Source: an uncultured Clostridium sp. (GTDB lineage: Bacteria > Bacillota > Clostridia > Christensenellales > Borkfalkiaceae). From it: a stretch of 13,953 bases of DNA. The translations under genes were made by a program, and so were the position numbers. The stretch covers positions 1-13,953 of the forward strand of contig USMU01000051.1 of the NCBI GenBank assembly GCA_900555925.1, written 5' to 3'. The notes beneath the pieces are model-generated. The model saw only the letters and a list, made by a program, of their open reading frames with translations. It made no database searches and was not told the origin of the DNA. Shown piece by piece: positions 5,746-12,211 of the stretch; the first letter of the stretch is position 1, and every line of letters starts with the position of its first letter.

Positions 5746-7110
5746 ATGATGAAAAGAGTGGGCGTAGCGATATTGGGGCTCGGCGTGGTCGGAGGTGGAA
5801 CGTATAAAATTCTCACCGAGCACAGAGAATTTTACCAAAAGACGCAGAACGTGGATATAGAAGTGGAAAACGTACTCGTGCGGAATCGGGAGAAGGCGCT
5901 CGCTATGGGTGTTCCGGAGGAATGTATAGCGGGAAGTATCGCGGAAGTCATCGCAAATCCCGCCGTAGATATTGTCATAGAATGTATCGGTGGCGTGGAG
6001 GCGGCAAAGGACTATGTCCTCGCGGCTCTGCACGAGGGAAAGAGCGTCGTCACGTCCAATAAGGAGCTCATCTGTAAATATTCTCACGAATTGGAACGCA
6101 CGGCTCGGAGAAATTGCTGCGGGCTGTACTTCGAAGCCAGCTGTGTGGGCGGGGTTCCAATTATCCGTACCCTGCTCGACGGCGTGCAGGCGAATTGTAT
6201 TTCCGAAATGATGGGAATTATCAACGGCACCACCAATTATATCCTGACGAAGATGGCGGAGGAGAACGAGGATTATGCCGCTGCTTTGAAAGAGGCGCAG
6301 AAGCTCGGTTACGCCGAAGCCGACCCCACGAACGACGTGGAGGGTTTTGACGCGATGTATAAGCTGTCGATTCTTTCTTCCCTCGCTTTCCACACCAAAG
6401 TACCTTATACAAAGGTTTTCCGCGAGGGAATTTCCTCTGTGGATAAAACGGACATCGCTTTCGGAAAACAGCTGGGCTATACGCTGAAACTTCTCGCGAT
6501 CGGCAAAAATACGTCCAAGGGCATTGAAGTGCGCGTACACCCCACATTTATTAAAAATTCTCATCCCCTCGCCAGCGTACACGACAGTTTTAACGCGGTA
6601 TTCCTCAAAGGCGACGCCATGGACGACATTATGCTGTACGGCCGGGGCGCGGGGGCGCTTCCCACGGGCAGTTCGGTAGTCAGCGACGTCATTTATGCAG
6701 CGACCCATTCGGACATCAAATATTCTACTTTCAAGAATACCGCGGCGGCGGATAAGGACACGAAGTTCGTATCCGATTTCAGCAGCGCTTATTATCTGCG
6801 TCTGTCGGCGGCGGATAAGGCGGGCGTACTCGCAAAAGTTTCGGGAATTCTGGCAAGATACGGCATTTCCATCGTCGAACTCGTACAGAAAGGTACGTCG
6901 GGGCTTGAAGCGGGGACGGAGGAAGAACAGGTCTCCCCGGTCGCGTTGGAAGACGAGGATTCGGCTTGCGGAACGGAATCGGAAGGAGAACAGGTTCCGC
7001 TCATTCTCATCACGCACGTCACGACGGAAAACGCCATTCGCGGCGCGGCGGCGAAAATCGACGCTTCCGGTATGGCCAAGGTCGAAACGATCATTCGGGT
7101 AGAATCTTAA
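5746..7110 (+). CDS. hom: Homoserine dehydrogenase with ACT domain
   Basis: NAD(P)H-dependent reduction of aspartate semialdehyde to homoserine, the branch point to threonine and methionine. NAD-binding GLGVVGGGTYKIL is at about 11-23. The catalytic domain carries SNKELI, ASCVGGVPIIRTL, GIINGTTNYIL and AEADPTNDVEGFDA (substrate and catalytic Lys/Asp/Glu region), then the GRGAGALPTGSSVVSDVI closing motif. A C-terminal ACT domain starts near residue 348 (YYLRLSAADKAGVLAKVSGIL) and would bind threonine for feedback inhibition. Oddly, about 30 acidic residues (385-414: TSGLEAGTEEEQ...ESEG) are inserted in the ACT domain between ELVQKG and EQVPLILITH. Start: AGGAGG (5733-5738) 7 nt before the first of two tandem ATGs. 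Followed by a strong terminator, so it ends its transcript. Confidence 0.96.
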   Translation: MMKRVGVAILGLGVVGGGTYKILTEHREFYQKTQNVDIEVENVLVRNREKALAMGVPEECIAGSIAEVIANPAVDIVIECIGGVEAAKDYVLAALHEGKSVVTSNKELICKYSHELERTARRNCCGLYFEASCVGGVPIIRTLLDGVQANCISEMMGIINGTTNYILTKMAEENEDYAAALKEAQKLGYAEADPTNDVEGFDAMYKLSILSSLAFHTKVPYTKVFREGISSVDKTDIAFGKQLGYTLKLLAIGKNTSKGIEVRVHPTFIKNSHPLASVHDSFNAVFLKGDAMDDIMLYGRGAGALPTGSSVVSDVIYAATHSDIKYSTFKNTAAADKDTKFVSDFSSAYYLRLSAADKAGVLAKVSGILARYGISIVELVQKGTSGLEAGTEEEQVSPVALEDEDSACGTESEGEQVPLILITHVTTENAIRGAAAKIDASGMAKVETIIRVES

Positions 7111-7125
7111 AAGAAAAAGGGAAAG

Positions 7126-7150
7126 GCGAGGGGAATATCCCTCGCTTTTT
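7126..7150 (+). terminator. Rho-independent terminator after hom
   Basis: GCGAGGG (7126-7132), loop GAATAT, CCCTCGC (7139-7145), TTTTT (7146-7150). It lies only 14 nt before the next ATG, so the ATP-grasp gene would depend on read-through or on a promoter I cannot see. Confidence 0.85.
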
Positions 7151-7164
7151 GAACGGAAGAAAAG

Positions 7165-8043
7165 ATGAAAGGTTTAATCGTTATAAACGCCTATCCCAAC
7201 GGCGAAAAGTTTTATCGTCAGAGCCGCCGCATCGCGGAGGAACTCAAAGGGATAGGAATAGAGACGGAGATTCGTCGAACGAGCGAGATAGACGCTGCGA
7301 TCCGCTTCGACGGAAGGGCGGAAGCTGTCGGCGGTTTTGATTTTGCGGTATATCTCGACAAAGATAAATATCTGGGGCAAATCCTCGAAAAAGCGGGCAT
7401 GCGACTCTTCAATTCATCGGAAGCGGTAGAGCGCTGCGACGATAAAATGCTGACATACCTTGCGCTTTCCGATTCCGGAATCGAGATTCCCGAATCGGTT
7501 TCGGCGCCGCTCTGTTATACTCCGAGCGTACATCCGGACGAATCATTTCTCTCGCGCACGGCCGCGAGATTGGGATTTCCGCTCGTCGCAAAAAAAAGTT
7601 TCGGGTCCTTCGGAAAAGACGTGCGCCTGATACGGACCATGGACGAGCTGAGGACGACGGAAAAAGATTTTCTATATTGTCCGCATTTTTATCAAAGATA
7701 CATCGCGGAGTCGGCAGGTCGCGATATTCGCGTCATCGTCATCGGCGGTCGGGCGGTCGCCGCGATGGAACGGCGGGCTCAAAAAGGGGAATTCCGCTCG
7801 AATATCGAATTGGGCGGTCACGGAGTTTGCGTCGGACTCACGGAATCTTTCCGCCTTGCGGCGGAAAAAGCGGCTGAAGCGTTGCAATTGGACTACTGCG
7901 GCGTCGATTTGTTGGAGGCGGGGTCCAAACCTGTGCTTTGCGAGGTCAATTCCAATGCGTTTTTCGAGGGCATGGAAGCGGCGACGGGAATGAATATTGC
8001 CCGATTGTATGCGGAACATATTTTTCGGACTGTGAACGGATAA
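7165..8043 (+). CDS. RimK-like ATP-grasp ligase, substrate unknown
   Basis: ATP-grasp carboxylate-amine ligase of the RimK/LysX-like group, forming an acyl-phosphate and then an amide bond; the acceptor is not identifiable. 292 aa. An N-terminal pre-ATP-grasp domain (about 1-95) ends with LFNSSEAVERCDDKMLTYLAL, the usual RimK entry to the central domain. LVAKKSFGSFGKDVRLI (about 140-156) is the ATP-binding Lys/Gly loop. GRDIRVIVIGGRAVAAMER (185-203), then FRSNIELGGHG, is the RimK signature. The metal-binding residues are Asp248, Glu260 and Asn262 (CGVDLLE and CEVNSNAFF). Ribosome binding is weak (GGAAG about 5 nt before ATG). It sits right behind the hom terminator, alone on its strand before a convergent gene. 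Roles known for relatives include glutamate addition to S6, coenzyme F420 or tetrahydromethanopterin, and peptide natural products; none is indicated here. Confidence 0.85.
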   Translation: MKGLIVINAYPNGEKFYRQSRRIAEELKGIGIETEIRRTSEIDAAIRFDGRAEAVGGFDFAVYLDKDKYLGQILEKAGMRLFNSSEAVERCDDKMLTYLALSDSGIEIPESVSAPLCYTPSVHPDESFLSRTAARLGFPLVAKKSFGSFGKDVRLIRTMDELRTTEKDFLYCPHFYQRYIAESAGRDIRVIVIGGRAVAAMERRAQKGEFRSNIELGGHGVCVGLTESFRLAAEKAAEALQLDYCGVDLLEAGSKPVLCEVNSNAFFEGMEAATGMNIARLYAEHIFRTVNG

Positions 8044-8073
8044 TAAAAACTTCCCCGCGTTGCGGCGAGGAAG
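8044..8073 (-). terminator. Terminator of the - strand gene at 8097
   Basis: CTTCCCCGC (8050-8058) and GCGGCGAGGAAG (8062-8073) form a GC-rich imperfect hairpin; on the - strand it is followed by GTTTTTATTA. It begins 24 nt after the - strand stop. Confidence 0.7.
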
Positions 8074-8075
8074 CG

Positions 8076-8092
8076 AGCCCTGTAAAGGGGCT
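8076..8092 (+). terminator. Short hairpin after the ATP-grasp gene
   Basis: AGCCC (8076-8080), loop TGTAAA plus one unpaired G, GGGCT (8088-8092). Only 5 bp and the nearest T run is at 8102-8107, inside the convergent gene. It and the preceding hairpin could together stop + strand transcription, weakly supported. Confidence 0.4.
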
Positions 8093-8096
8093 TCTG

Positions 8097-8606
8097 TTAT
8101 GATTTTTTATCGTTGTTCTTTGTTTCGTCGGGTTTGTTTTCCTTGACGGTATAGCTGTAATCGATGTCGGGGTTCCCTTTTAAGAGAGCGCGCACAAAAT
8201 CTTCGTTCCAGGAAGACTGTACGGAGATGACGGAATAGGCCTCGCCCATATATACGGTCAGCTTATTCGTGTCTGTATCCAATACTACGGAAGTGATATC
8301 CTTCAAAGCGCACTTGCTTTTGATGATTCCGAACTGCGTAGAGAAATATTTATCGTCGACGATATACTGCGATTTGATAAGGAGCGAAACGACGATGACC
8401 AGTCCCGCGGCGCTGACGAGAATGAGAAAGGGATATTTCAGCCAATCGTTAAAGACGTGGAGCCCTGCATTTTCAAAAATCCGCCAGACGGAAATCGCGA
8501 TGGCCGCAATGCAGAGAACGATGGCTCCGGCGCAGGCGGCGAGAATCGTTTTAGAAAATCGAAAACGAAAATATTTCGGTTGTTGAGAAGCGCTTTTCTT
8601 TTTCAT
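8097..8606 (-). CDS. Two-TM membrane protein with possible PH-like domain
   Basis: 169-residue membrane protein of unknown function. A basic start (MKKKSASQQPKYFRFRFSK) leads to TM1 (about 20-41) and, after a short loop, TM2 (about 58-77). Residues 80-145 run YIVDDKYFSTQFGIIKSKCALKDITSVVLDT..KLTVYMG, the beta-rich pattern of bacterial PH-like domains (as in YdbS/YdbT-type proteins). The C-terminal 20 residues are charged and probably disordered (KPDETKNNDKKS). With TM1 preceded by basic residues, the C-terminal domain is expected on the cytoplasmic side. Start: the ATG at 8606 is chosen because a longer GTG start at 8624 would lie upstream of the promoter's -10 box. No Shine-Dalgarno sequence exists; translation is predicted leaderless. 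Confidence 0.8.
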   Translation of the reverse strand: MKKKSASQQPKYFRFRFSKTILAACAGAIVLCIAAIAISVWRIFENAGLHVFNDWLKYPFLILVSAAGLVIVVSLLIKSQYIVDDKYFSTQFGIIKSKCALKDITSVVLDTDTNKLTVYMGEAYSVISVQSSWNEDFVRALLKGNPDIDYSYTVKENKPDETKNNDKKS

Positions 8607-8612
8607 GGTTCT

Positions 8613-8641
8613 ATTATAGCACACGAAAAAGGAAAAATCAA
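8613..8641 (-). promoter_or_regulatory. Extended -10 promoter giving a leaderless mRNA
   Basis: On the - strand TTGATT (8641-8636), 17-nt spacer ending in TGC, TATAAT (8618-8613). The TGn extension strengthens it. Seven nt past the -10 box is position 8606, the A of the ATG, so transcription should start at or next to the start codon. Confidence 0.75.
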
Positions 8642-8655
8642 ATAAAATTTATTTG
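8639..8655. repeat. AT-rich palindrome overlapping the -35 box
   Basis: CAAATAAAATTTATTTG is a perfect 17-nt palindrome (8-bp arms around one base) that shares three bases with the -35 box at 8636-8641. It lies just after the stop of the lipoprotein gene on the - strand and is followed there by ATTTTTCCTTTTT, so it could serve as a terminator for that gene, an operator for the next one, or both. Confidence 0.5.
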
Positions 8656-8665
8656 CGTCTGTATT

Positions 8666-9271
8666 TTATCGTTCGGTCGGGCAGTTATTTTGTCCTTTTC
8701 CGTCTTGCGGTATTTCATTTTTCCGTCTGGGACAACGGGGCGGACGTTTGTTTTCGTCGGGAGCAAAGTCCGAATTTCCTTTTTTATGCTGGGAGTTTTG
8801 TTCGTTGAAATCCGTTCCGCGGGGGCAGTCCTTTTCGCTCGGACATTCGTTTTCATTCGGATAGGTAGTTCGAGGCCGGCCGTCGGAAGTTCGTCCTCCG
8901 CCGTCGCGTCCGTTTTTCGGTTGATAGGAGTCGGGCCTTCTGCCGTGCGGGCGGCGTGGAGAGGGCATTTCTTCGCCGTTGTTCGGGTTCGCGGGGCGTG
9001 CGGGTGTGACGGGGCGCGGATGAACGGGTTTTCCTTCTTCGGGGCCTTCCGTATGCCCGGGAAATTCAGGAAATTCGGGGAGAAGAGGCAGAGGTTCGCC
9101 TGGAAAGCGGCCGTGAGAATCCTCGGAAGATTCCGTCGGCATTTCGCGGCGGGTAGGCTCGCCATTGCTGGGCTTTGTCGATCCCGGAGTCGAGCAGGAA
9201 GCCATAATCGGTAAAGAGAAACAAATCGTTGCCGCGCACAGCGCGGTCAAAATACGGTGAATCTTTTTCAT
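8666..9271 (-). CDS. Putative lipoprotein, Pro-rich and highly charged
   Basis: 201-residue putative secreted lipoprotein, family not recognised. MKKIHRILTALCAATICFSLPIMASCS is a classical signal peptide (basic start, hydrophobic core) with a lipobox-like MAS-Cys26. The mature part lacks any hydrophobic core: it is rich in Pro, Arg, Glu, Gly, Asp and Asn (e.g. PEFPEFPGH, PRRPHGRRPD) and should be disordered. Four mature Cys at 143, 149, 180 and 197 are each followed by Pro. The start at 9271 is chosen by the signal peptide; no Shine-Dalgarno sequence or clear promoter precedes it, though ATAAT-like sequence occurs at about 9300-9305 on the - strand. The opposite strand is also open over much of this interval, so expression should be confirmed. 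It is divergent from the MATE gene. Confidence 0.65.
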   Translation of the reverse strand: MKKIHRILTALCAATICFSLPIMASCSTPGSTKPSNGEPTRREMPTESSEDSHGRFPGEPLPLLPEFPEFPGHTEGPEEGKPVHPRPVTPARPANPNNGEEMPSPRRPHGRRPDSYQPKNGRDGGGRTSDGRPRTTYPNENECPSEKDCPRGTDFNEQNSQHKKGNSDFAPDENKRPPRCPRRKNEIPQDGKGQNNCPTER

Positions 9272-9327
9272 ATCGACAGTTTGCGTCGGAACGGGGAAAA
9301 TTATGCTTTTTTCCCGTGGGTATCCGG

Positions 9328-9356
9328 TTGCGTTTTTGAAAAAAAGTTTGTATAAT
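9328..9356 (+). promoter_or_regulatory. Promoter giving a leaderless MATE mRNA
   Basis: TTGCGT (9328-9333), 17-nt spacer, TATAAT (9351-9356). Seven nt past the -10 box is 9363, the A of the ATG, so no 5' leader or ribosome binding site is expected. The promoter lies in the 91-nt gap between divergent genes. Confidence 0.7.
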
Positions 9357-9362
9357 AATACT

Positions 9363-10802
9363 ATGGAACATTCAGATAACACGGAAGAACTACGCACGGC
9401 GGAAGAAGTGCGGCAACGAAAACAATTTGCAAAAATGACTGAGACACCCGTTCCGAAATTGGTGGTCACGCTCGGTATTCCCACCATGCTGAACATGATG
9501 GTTTCCTCGTTTTACAATCTTGCGGATACCTATTTCGTATCGGGGTTGGGGGAAAACGCCACGGGTGCGGTCAACGTCGTCTTATCGCTGATGGCGCTGA
9601 TTCAAGCAATCGGTTTTACGTTCGGTATGGGCGGAGGCAGTATCATTTCTCGGCTTTTGGGCAAGCGCGCCCAAAAAGAAGCGGATGAGGTTTCCTCTTC
9701 GGCATTTTTTGCCGCTGCCGTTGCGGGAACGTTGATTCTTGTATTTGGATTGATATTTTTGACGCCTTTGATGCGTTTGCTGGGCTCTACCGAATCCATT
9801 CTGCCAAATGCCAAAGAATATTCCCGCTATATCCTGATTGCCGCTCCGTTCATGTGCATGTCCTTTGTCATGAATAACCTTTTGCGCTCTCAGGGGAAAG
9901 CGTTTTTGTCCATGATAGGATTGGTGACCGGTGCGGTTATCAATGTCGCTCTTGACCCGCTTCTCATCTTTGGGTTCAATATGGGCGTTACGGGTGCGGC
10001 GGTCGCTACCTTTCTGAGCCAGATGATCAGCTTCTTCATTCTGCTCTTTATGTTCCTTTCCAAACGGAGCATTACGAGACTCCGCATTTCTTCCATTTCC
10101 CGCAAAGCCTCGGTCTATTGGGAAATTGTCGTGACGGGCTTCCCGTCCTTCTGCCGTCAGATTTTATCTAGCTTATGCACGGTTCTTCTCAATTGGGCCG
10201 TCAAGCCCTATGGCGACGGAGCTTTTGCCGCGATGGGCGTCGTTCAAAAAGTATTCATGTTTGCGTTTTCCATAGCGCTCGGCATAGGGCAGGGGTATCA
10301 GCCGGTTCTCGGATACAATTACAGCGCAAAACGCTTCGACCGCGTCTATAAGGCATACCTGTTTACTTTGGTGTTTTCTACCGCTTTGATGACTCTCTTT
10401 GCCGTAATCTGCGCCGTCTCCGCGCCCTTTATCATGCGTGGCTTTCTCGAAGCGGAAGAATCGATGGAGATAGGCACACTCGCTTTGCGACTGCAATGTA
10501 TCTGCATGCCTCTTCTGCCTCTCAATTTCATGGCGGGGCTCACGTATCAGGTCGTGGGAAATAAGGCGCTCGCTTCGCTTTTGTCCTGTTCGCGCCAAGG
10601 ATTATTTTATATTCCCGCCGTGCTTGTTCTTCCCCGTGCGTTTGATTTATTCGGCGTACAATGTTCGCAATCCGTTTCCGATTTACTCGCTTTTTTATTT
10701 GCCGTTCCCTTCACTGTAATGTTTTTCAAAAAACTTCGGATTTTACAAAAGACAGAGGGCATTCGTCCGGCTTCGGAATTTCCGCCCTCGGAAGAAAAAT
10801 AA
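9363..10802 (+). CDS. MATE-family efflux transporter
   Basis: Inner-membrane multidrug and toxic compound extrusion transporter, exporting cationic or other small molecules against Na+ or H+. 479 aa with about 12 hydrophobic segments from residue 30 onward. The entry VPKLVVTLGIPTMLNMMVSS..NLADTYFVSGLG and the mid-protein PFMCMSFVMNNLLRSQGKA and GFPSFCRQILSSLC segments are typical of Clostridia MATE proteins of the DinF/NorM-like type. A charged 25-residue N-terminal tail (EHSDNTEELRTAEEVRQRK) precedes TM1. An in-frame ATG at 9303 would extend it by 20 residues, but that codon lies upstream of the promoter, so 9363 is preferred. No Shine-Dalgarno sequence. Its substrate is unknown. It ends at a strong terminator. 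Confidence 0.92.
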   Translation: MEHSDNTEELRTAEEVRQRKQFAKMTETPVPKLVVTLGIPTMLNMMVSSFYNLADTYFVSGLGENATGAVNVVLSLMALIQAIGFTFGMGGGSIISRLLGKRAQKEADEVSSSAFFAAAVAGTLILVFGLIFLTPLMRLLGSTESILPNAKEYSRYILIAAPFMCMSFVMNNLLRSQGKAFLSMIGLVTGAVINVALDPLLIFGFNMGVTGAAVATFLSQMISFFILLFMFLSKRSITRLRISSISRKASVYWEIVVTGFPSFCRQILSSLCTVLLNWAVKPYGDGAFAAMGVVQKVFMFAFSIALGIGQGYQPVLGYNYSAKRFDRVYKAYLFTLVFSTALMTLFAVICAVSAPFIMRGFLEAEESMEIGTLALRLQCICMPLLPLNFMAGLTYQVVGNKALASLLSCSRQGLFYIPAVLVLPRAFDLFGVQCSQSVSDLLAFLFAVPFTVMFFKKLRILQKTEGIRPASEFPPSEEK

Positions 10803-10811
10803 ATGGAAGAA

Positions 10812-10840
10812 CTCTCCCGAATTTGGGAGAGATTCTTTTT
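10812..10840 (+). terminator. Rho-independent terminator after the MATE gene
   Basis: CTCTCCC (10812-10818), loop GAATTT, GGGAGAG (10825-10831), then ATTCTTTTT. The stem can extend outward by AGAA/TTCT with one bulge. It separates the MATE gene from the thioredoxin operon. Confidence 0.85.
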
Positions 10841-10856
10841 ACGGAAAATCAGAGCG

Positions 10857-10884
10857 TTTGAGAAAAATAAAAACGGGTTATAAA
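10857..10884 (+). promoter_or_regulatory. Possible promoter of the trx operon
   Basis: TATAAA at 10879-10884 with TTTGAG at 10857-10862 (16-nt spacer) is the best candidate. A loose inverted repeat GGCAG (10893-10897)/CTGCC (10915-10919) follows it in the leader; its function is unknown. Confidence 0.4.
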
Positions 10885-10945
10885 AAAGTATCGGCAGGTA
10901 AAATTTTTCACAAACTGCCATTAAGACGATCTCGGAGGTATAGAA

Positions 10946-11266
10946 ATGATTACAATCCATAAAGATAATTTTGAAAGCGAAGTTCTCGGTTCTGCCGTTC
11001 CCGTCGTGGCGGATTTTTGGGCTCCTTGGTGCGGCTATTGCCGCAGGCTGGCTCCCGTTATTGAAAGGCTCGAAAAGGAATACGGGGATAGGGTTAAATT
11101 CGTAAAAATCGATACGGACGATAATGCGTCTCTCGCTGACGAATACAGTGTGGATACCATTCCTACCTTGATTGTATTCCGCGGCGGTGAGGCGCTCGGA
11201 ACCATTGTGAATCCCGCTTCTCAGGCAACCGTCGTGGATTGGTTGAAAGAAAAAGAAATTCTTTGA
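10946..11266 (+). CDS. trxA: Thioredoxin with CGYC active site
   Basis: Cytosolic 106-residue thioredoxin-fold dithiol reductase, electron acceptor of the adjacent reductase. The active site FWAPWCGYCRRLAP places Cys29 and Cys32; Asp23 (the buried acid) and cis-Pro73 (DTIPTLIVF) are present, as is the C-terminal GG turn (FRGGE). The residue between Gly and the second Cys is Tyr instead of the usual Pro (CGPC), which should change redox potential and partner range. Start from GGAGGT (10934-10939) 6 nt upstream. Thioredoxin reductase follows after 13 nt, so the pair is an operon and functional partnership is very likely. Confidence 0.92.
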   Translation: MITIHKDNFESEVLGSAVPVVADFWAPWCGYCRRLAPVIERLEKEYGDRVKFVKIDTDDNASLADEYSVDTIPTLIVFRGGEALGTIVNPASQATVVDWLKEKEIL

Positions 11267-11279
11267 CGGAGCAAAAGGC

Positions 11280-12194
11280 ATGGACGAGAGAAGATACGAC
11301 GTTGTCATAATCGGCGGCGGCCCCGCAGGGTATACAACTGCTCTGTATTGCGCGCGGAACGGTTATTCCGTCGCGGTAGTGGAAAAACTTTCCGCGGGCG
11401 GGCAGATGGCTTCAACCGACCGAATCGATAACTATCCCGGCTTTGAGGAGGGCATAGACGGTTTTGAGCTGGGCGAACGCATGCGGCGCGGCGCAGAACG
11501 CTTCGGGGCGATTACTCTGTTCGAGGAAGTTACGAATGTTTCCCTTTCGGGAGAAAACAAGACGATTTTTACGAATGCAGGGGAGATTTCCGCCCGTGCC
11601 GTCGTCTTGGCAACGGGTGCGGAACCCCGCGAATTGGGGCTGAAAGACGAAAAAGAATTGATCGGGCGTGGCGTGGCATACTGTGCGACGTGCGACGGAA
11701 TGCGCTATAAGGGCAAGATAGTCGTCGTTACGGGTGGCGGAAACAGCGCGGTGGCCGATGCTTTATATCTTGCGAAGATCTGCAAGAAAGTGTATCTTGT
11801 GCATCGGCGGGACAGGCTGCGAGCTTCGAAAGTGTATACCGCGCCGCTGTCCGAAAGCGGCGTGGAAATTTTATGGAACAGCCGCATAGAAGAGATATTG
11901 CACGATAAAAGAGTGACGGGCGTGCGTATTGCCGACGTCCGTTCGGGAGAGGAAACTACCCTCGATTGCGATGCGTTGTTTATTGCAGTCGGGCGGAAAC
12001 CCGAAACGGAAATTTTCAAAAATAGTTTGGAGCTCGATTCCGCGGGATATATCATCGCAGACGAAAGCACTAAAACCTCACTTCCGGGCGTATTTGCGGT
12101 CGGAGATGTACGGACGAAGGCGGTGCGACAAATCGTAACTGCGACGGCGGATGGCGCCGTTGCGGCACATTTTATAGAAGAATATCTCCTCTGA
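11280..12194 (+). CDS. trxB: Thioredoxin-disulfide reductase
   Basis: Flavoenzyme passing electrons from NADPH through FAD and a redox disulfide to thioredoxin. 304 aa, the usual low-molecular-weight bacterial size. FAD site VVIIGGGPAGYTTALY (about 8-23) and GGQMASTDRIDNYPGF; the redox pair is Cys135/Cys138 in CATCDG; NADPH site VTGGGNSAVADALYLA followed by VHRRDRLRAS, whose Arg residues fit NADPH preference; C-terminal FAD site GVFAVGDVRTKAVRQIVTATADG. GGAG at 11268-11271 lies 8 nt before ATG. Co-transcribed with trxA upstream and probably with the acetyltransferase downstream. Confidence 0.96.
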   Translation: MDERRYDVVIIGGGPAGYTTALYCARNGYSVAVVEKLSAGGQMASTDRIDNYPGFEEGIDGFELGERMRRGAERFGAITLFEEVTNVSLSGENKTIFTNAGEISARAVVLATGAEPRELGLKDEKELIGRGVAYCATCDGMRYKGKIVVVTGGGNSAVADALYLAKICKKVYLVHRRDRLRASKVYTAPLSESGVEILWNSRIEEILHDKRVTGVRIADVRSGEETTLDCDALFIAVGRKPETEIFKNSLELDSAGYIIADESTKTSLPGVFAVGDVRTKAVRQIVTATADGAVAAHFIEEYLL

Positions 12195-12211
12195 GAAAAA
12201 TTGTGGGAAAC

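Noticed and set aside
5677..7017. 446-codon open frame antisense to hom
   Set aside because: Runs opposite a gene with every homoserine dehydrogenase motif; the translation is Arg/His/Phe-rich without any recognisable domain and has no ribosome binding site. Long antisense frames follow from codon bias.
8690..9214. 174-codon + strand frame opposite the lipoprotein
   Set aside because: No SD, no signal or domain; the - strand frame has a convincing signal peptide with lipobox and is preferred, though not certain.
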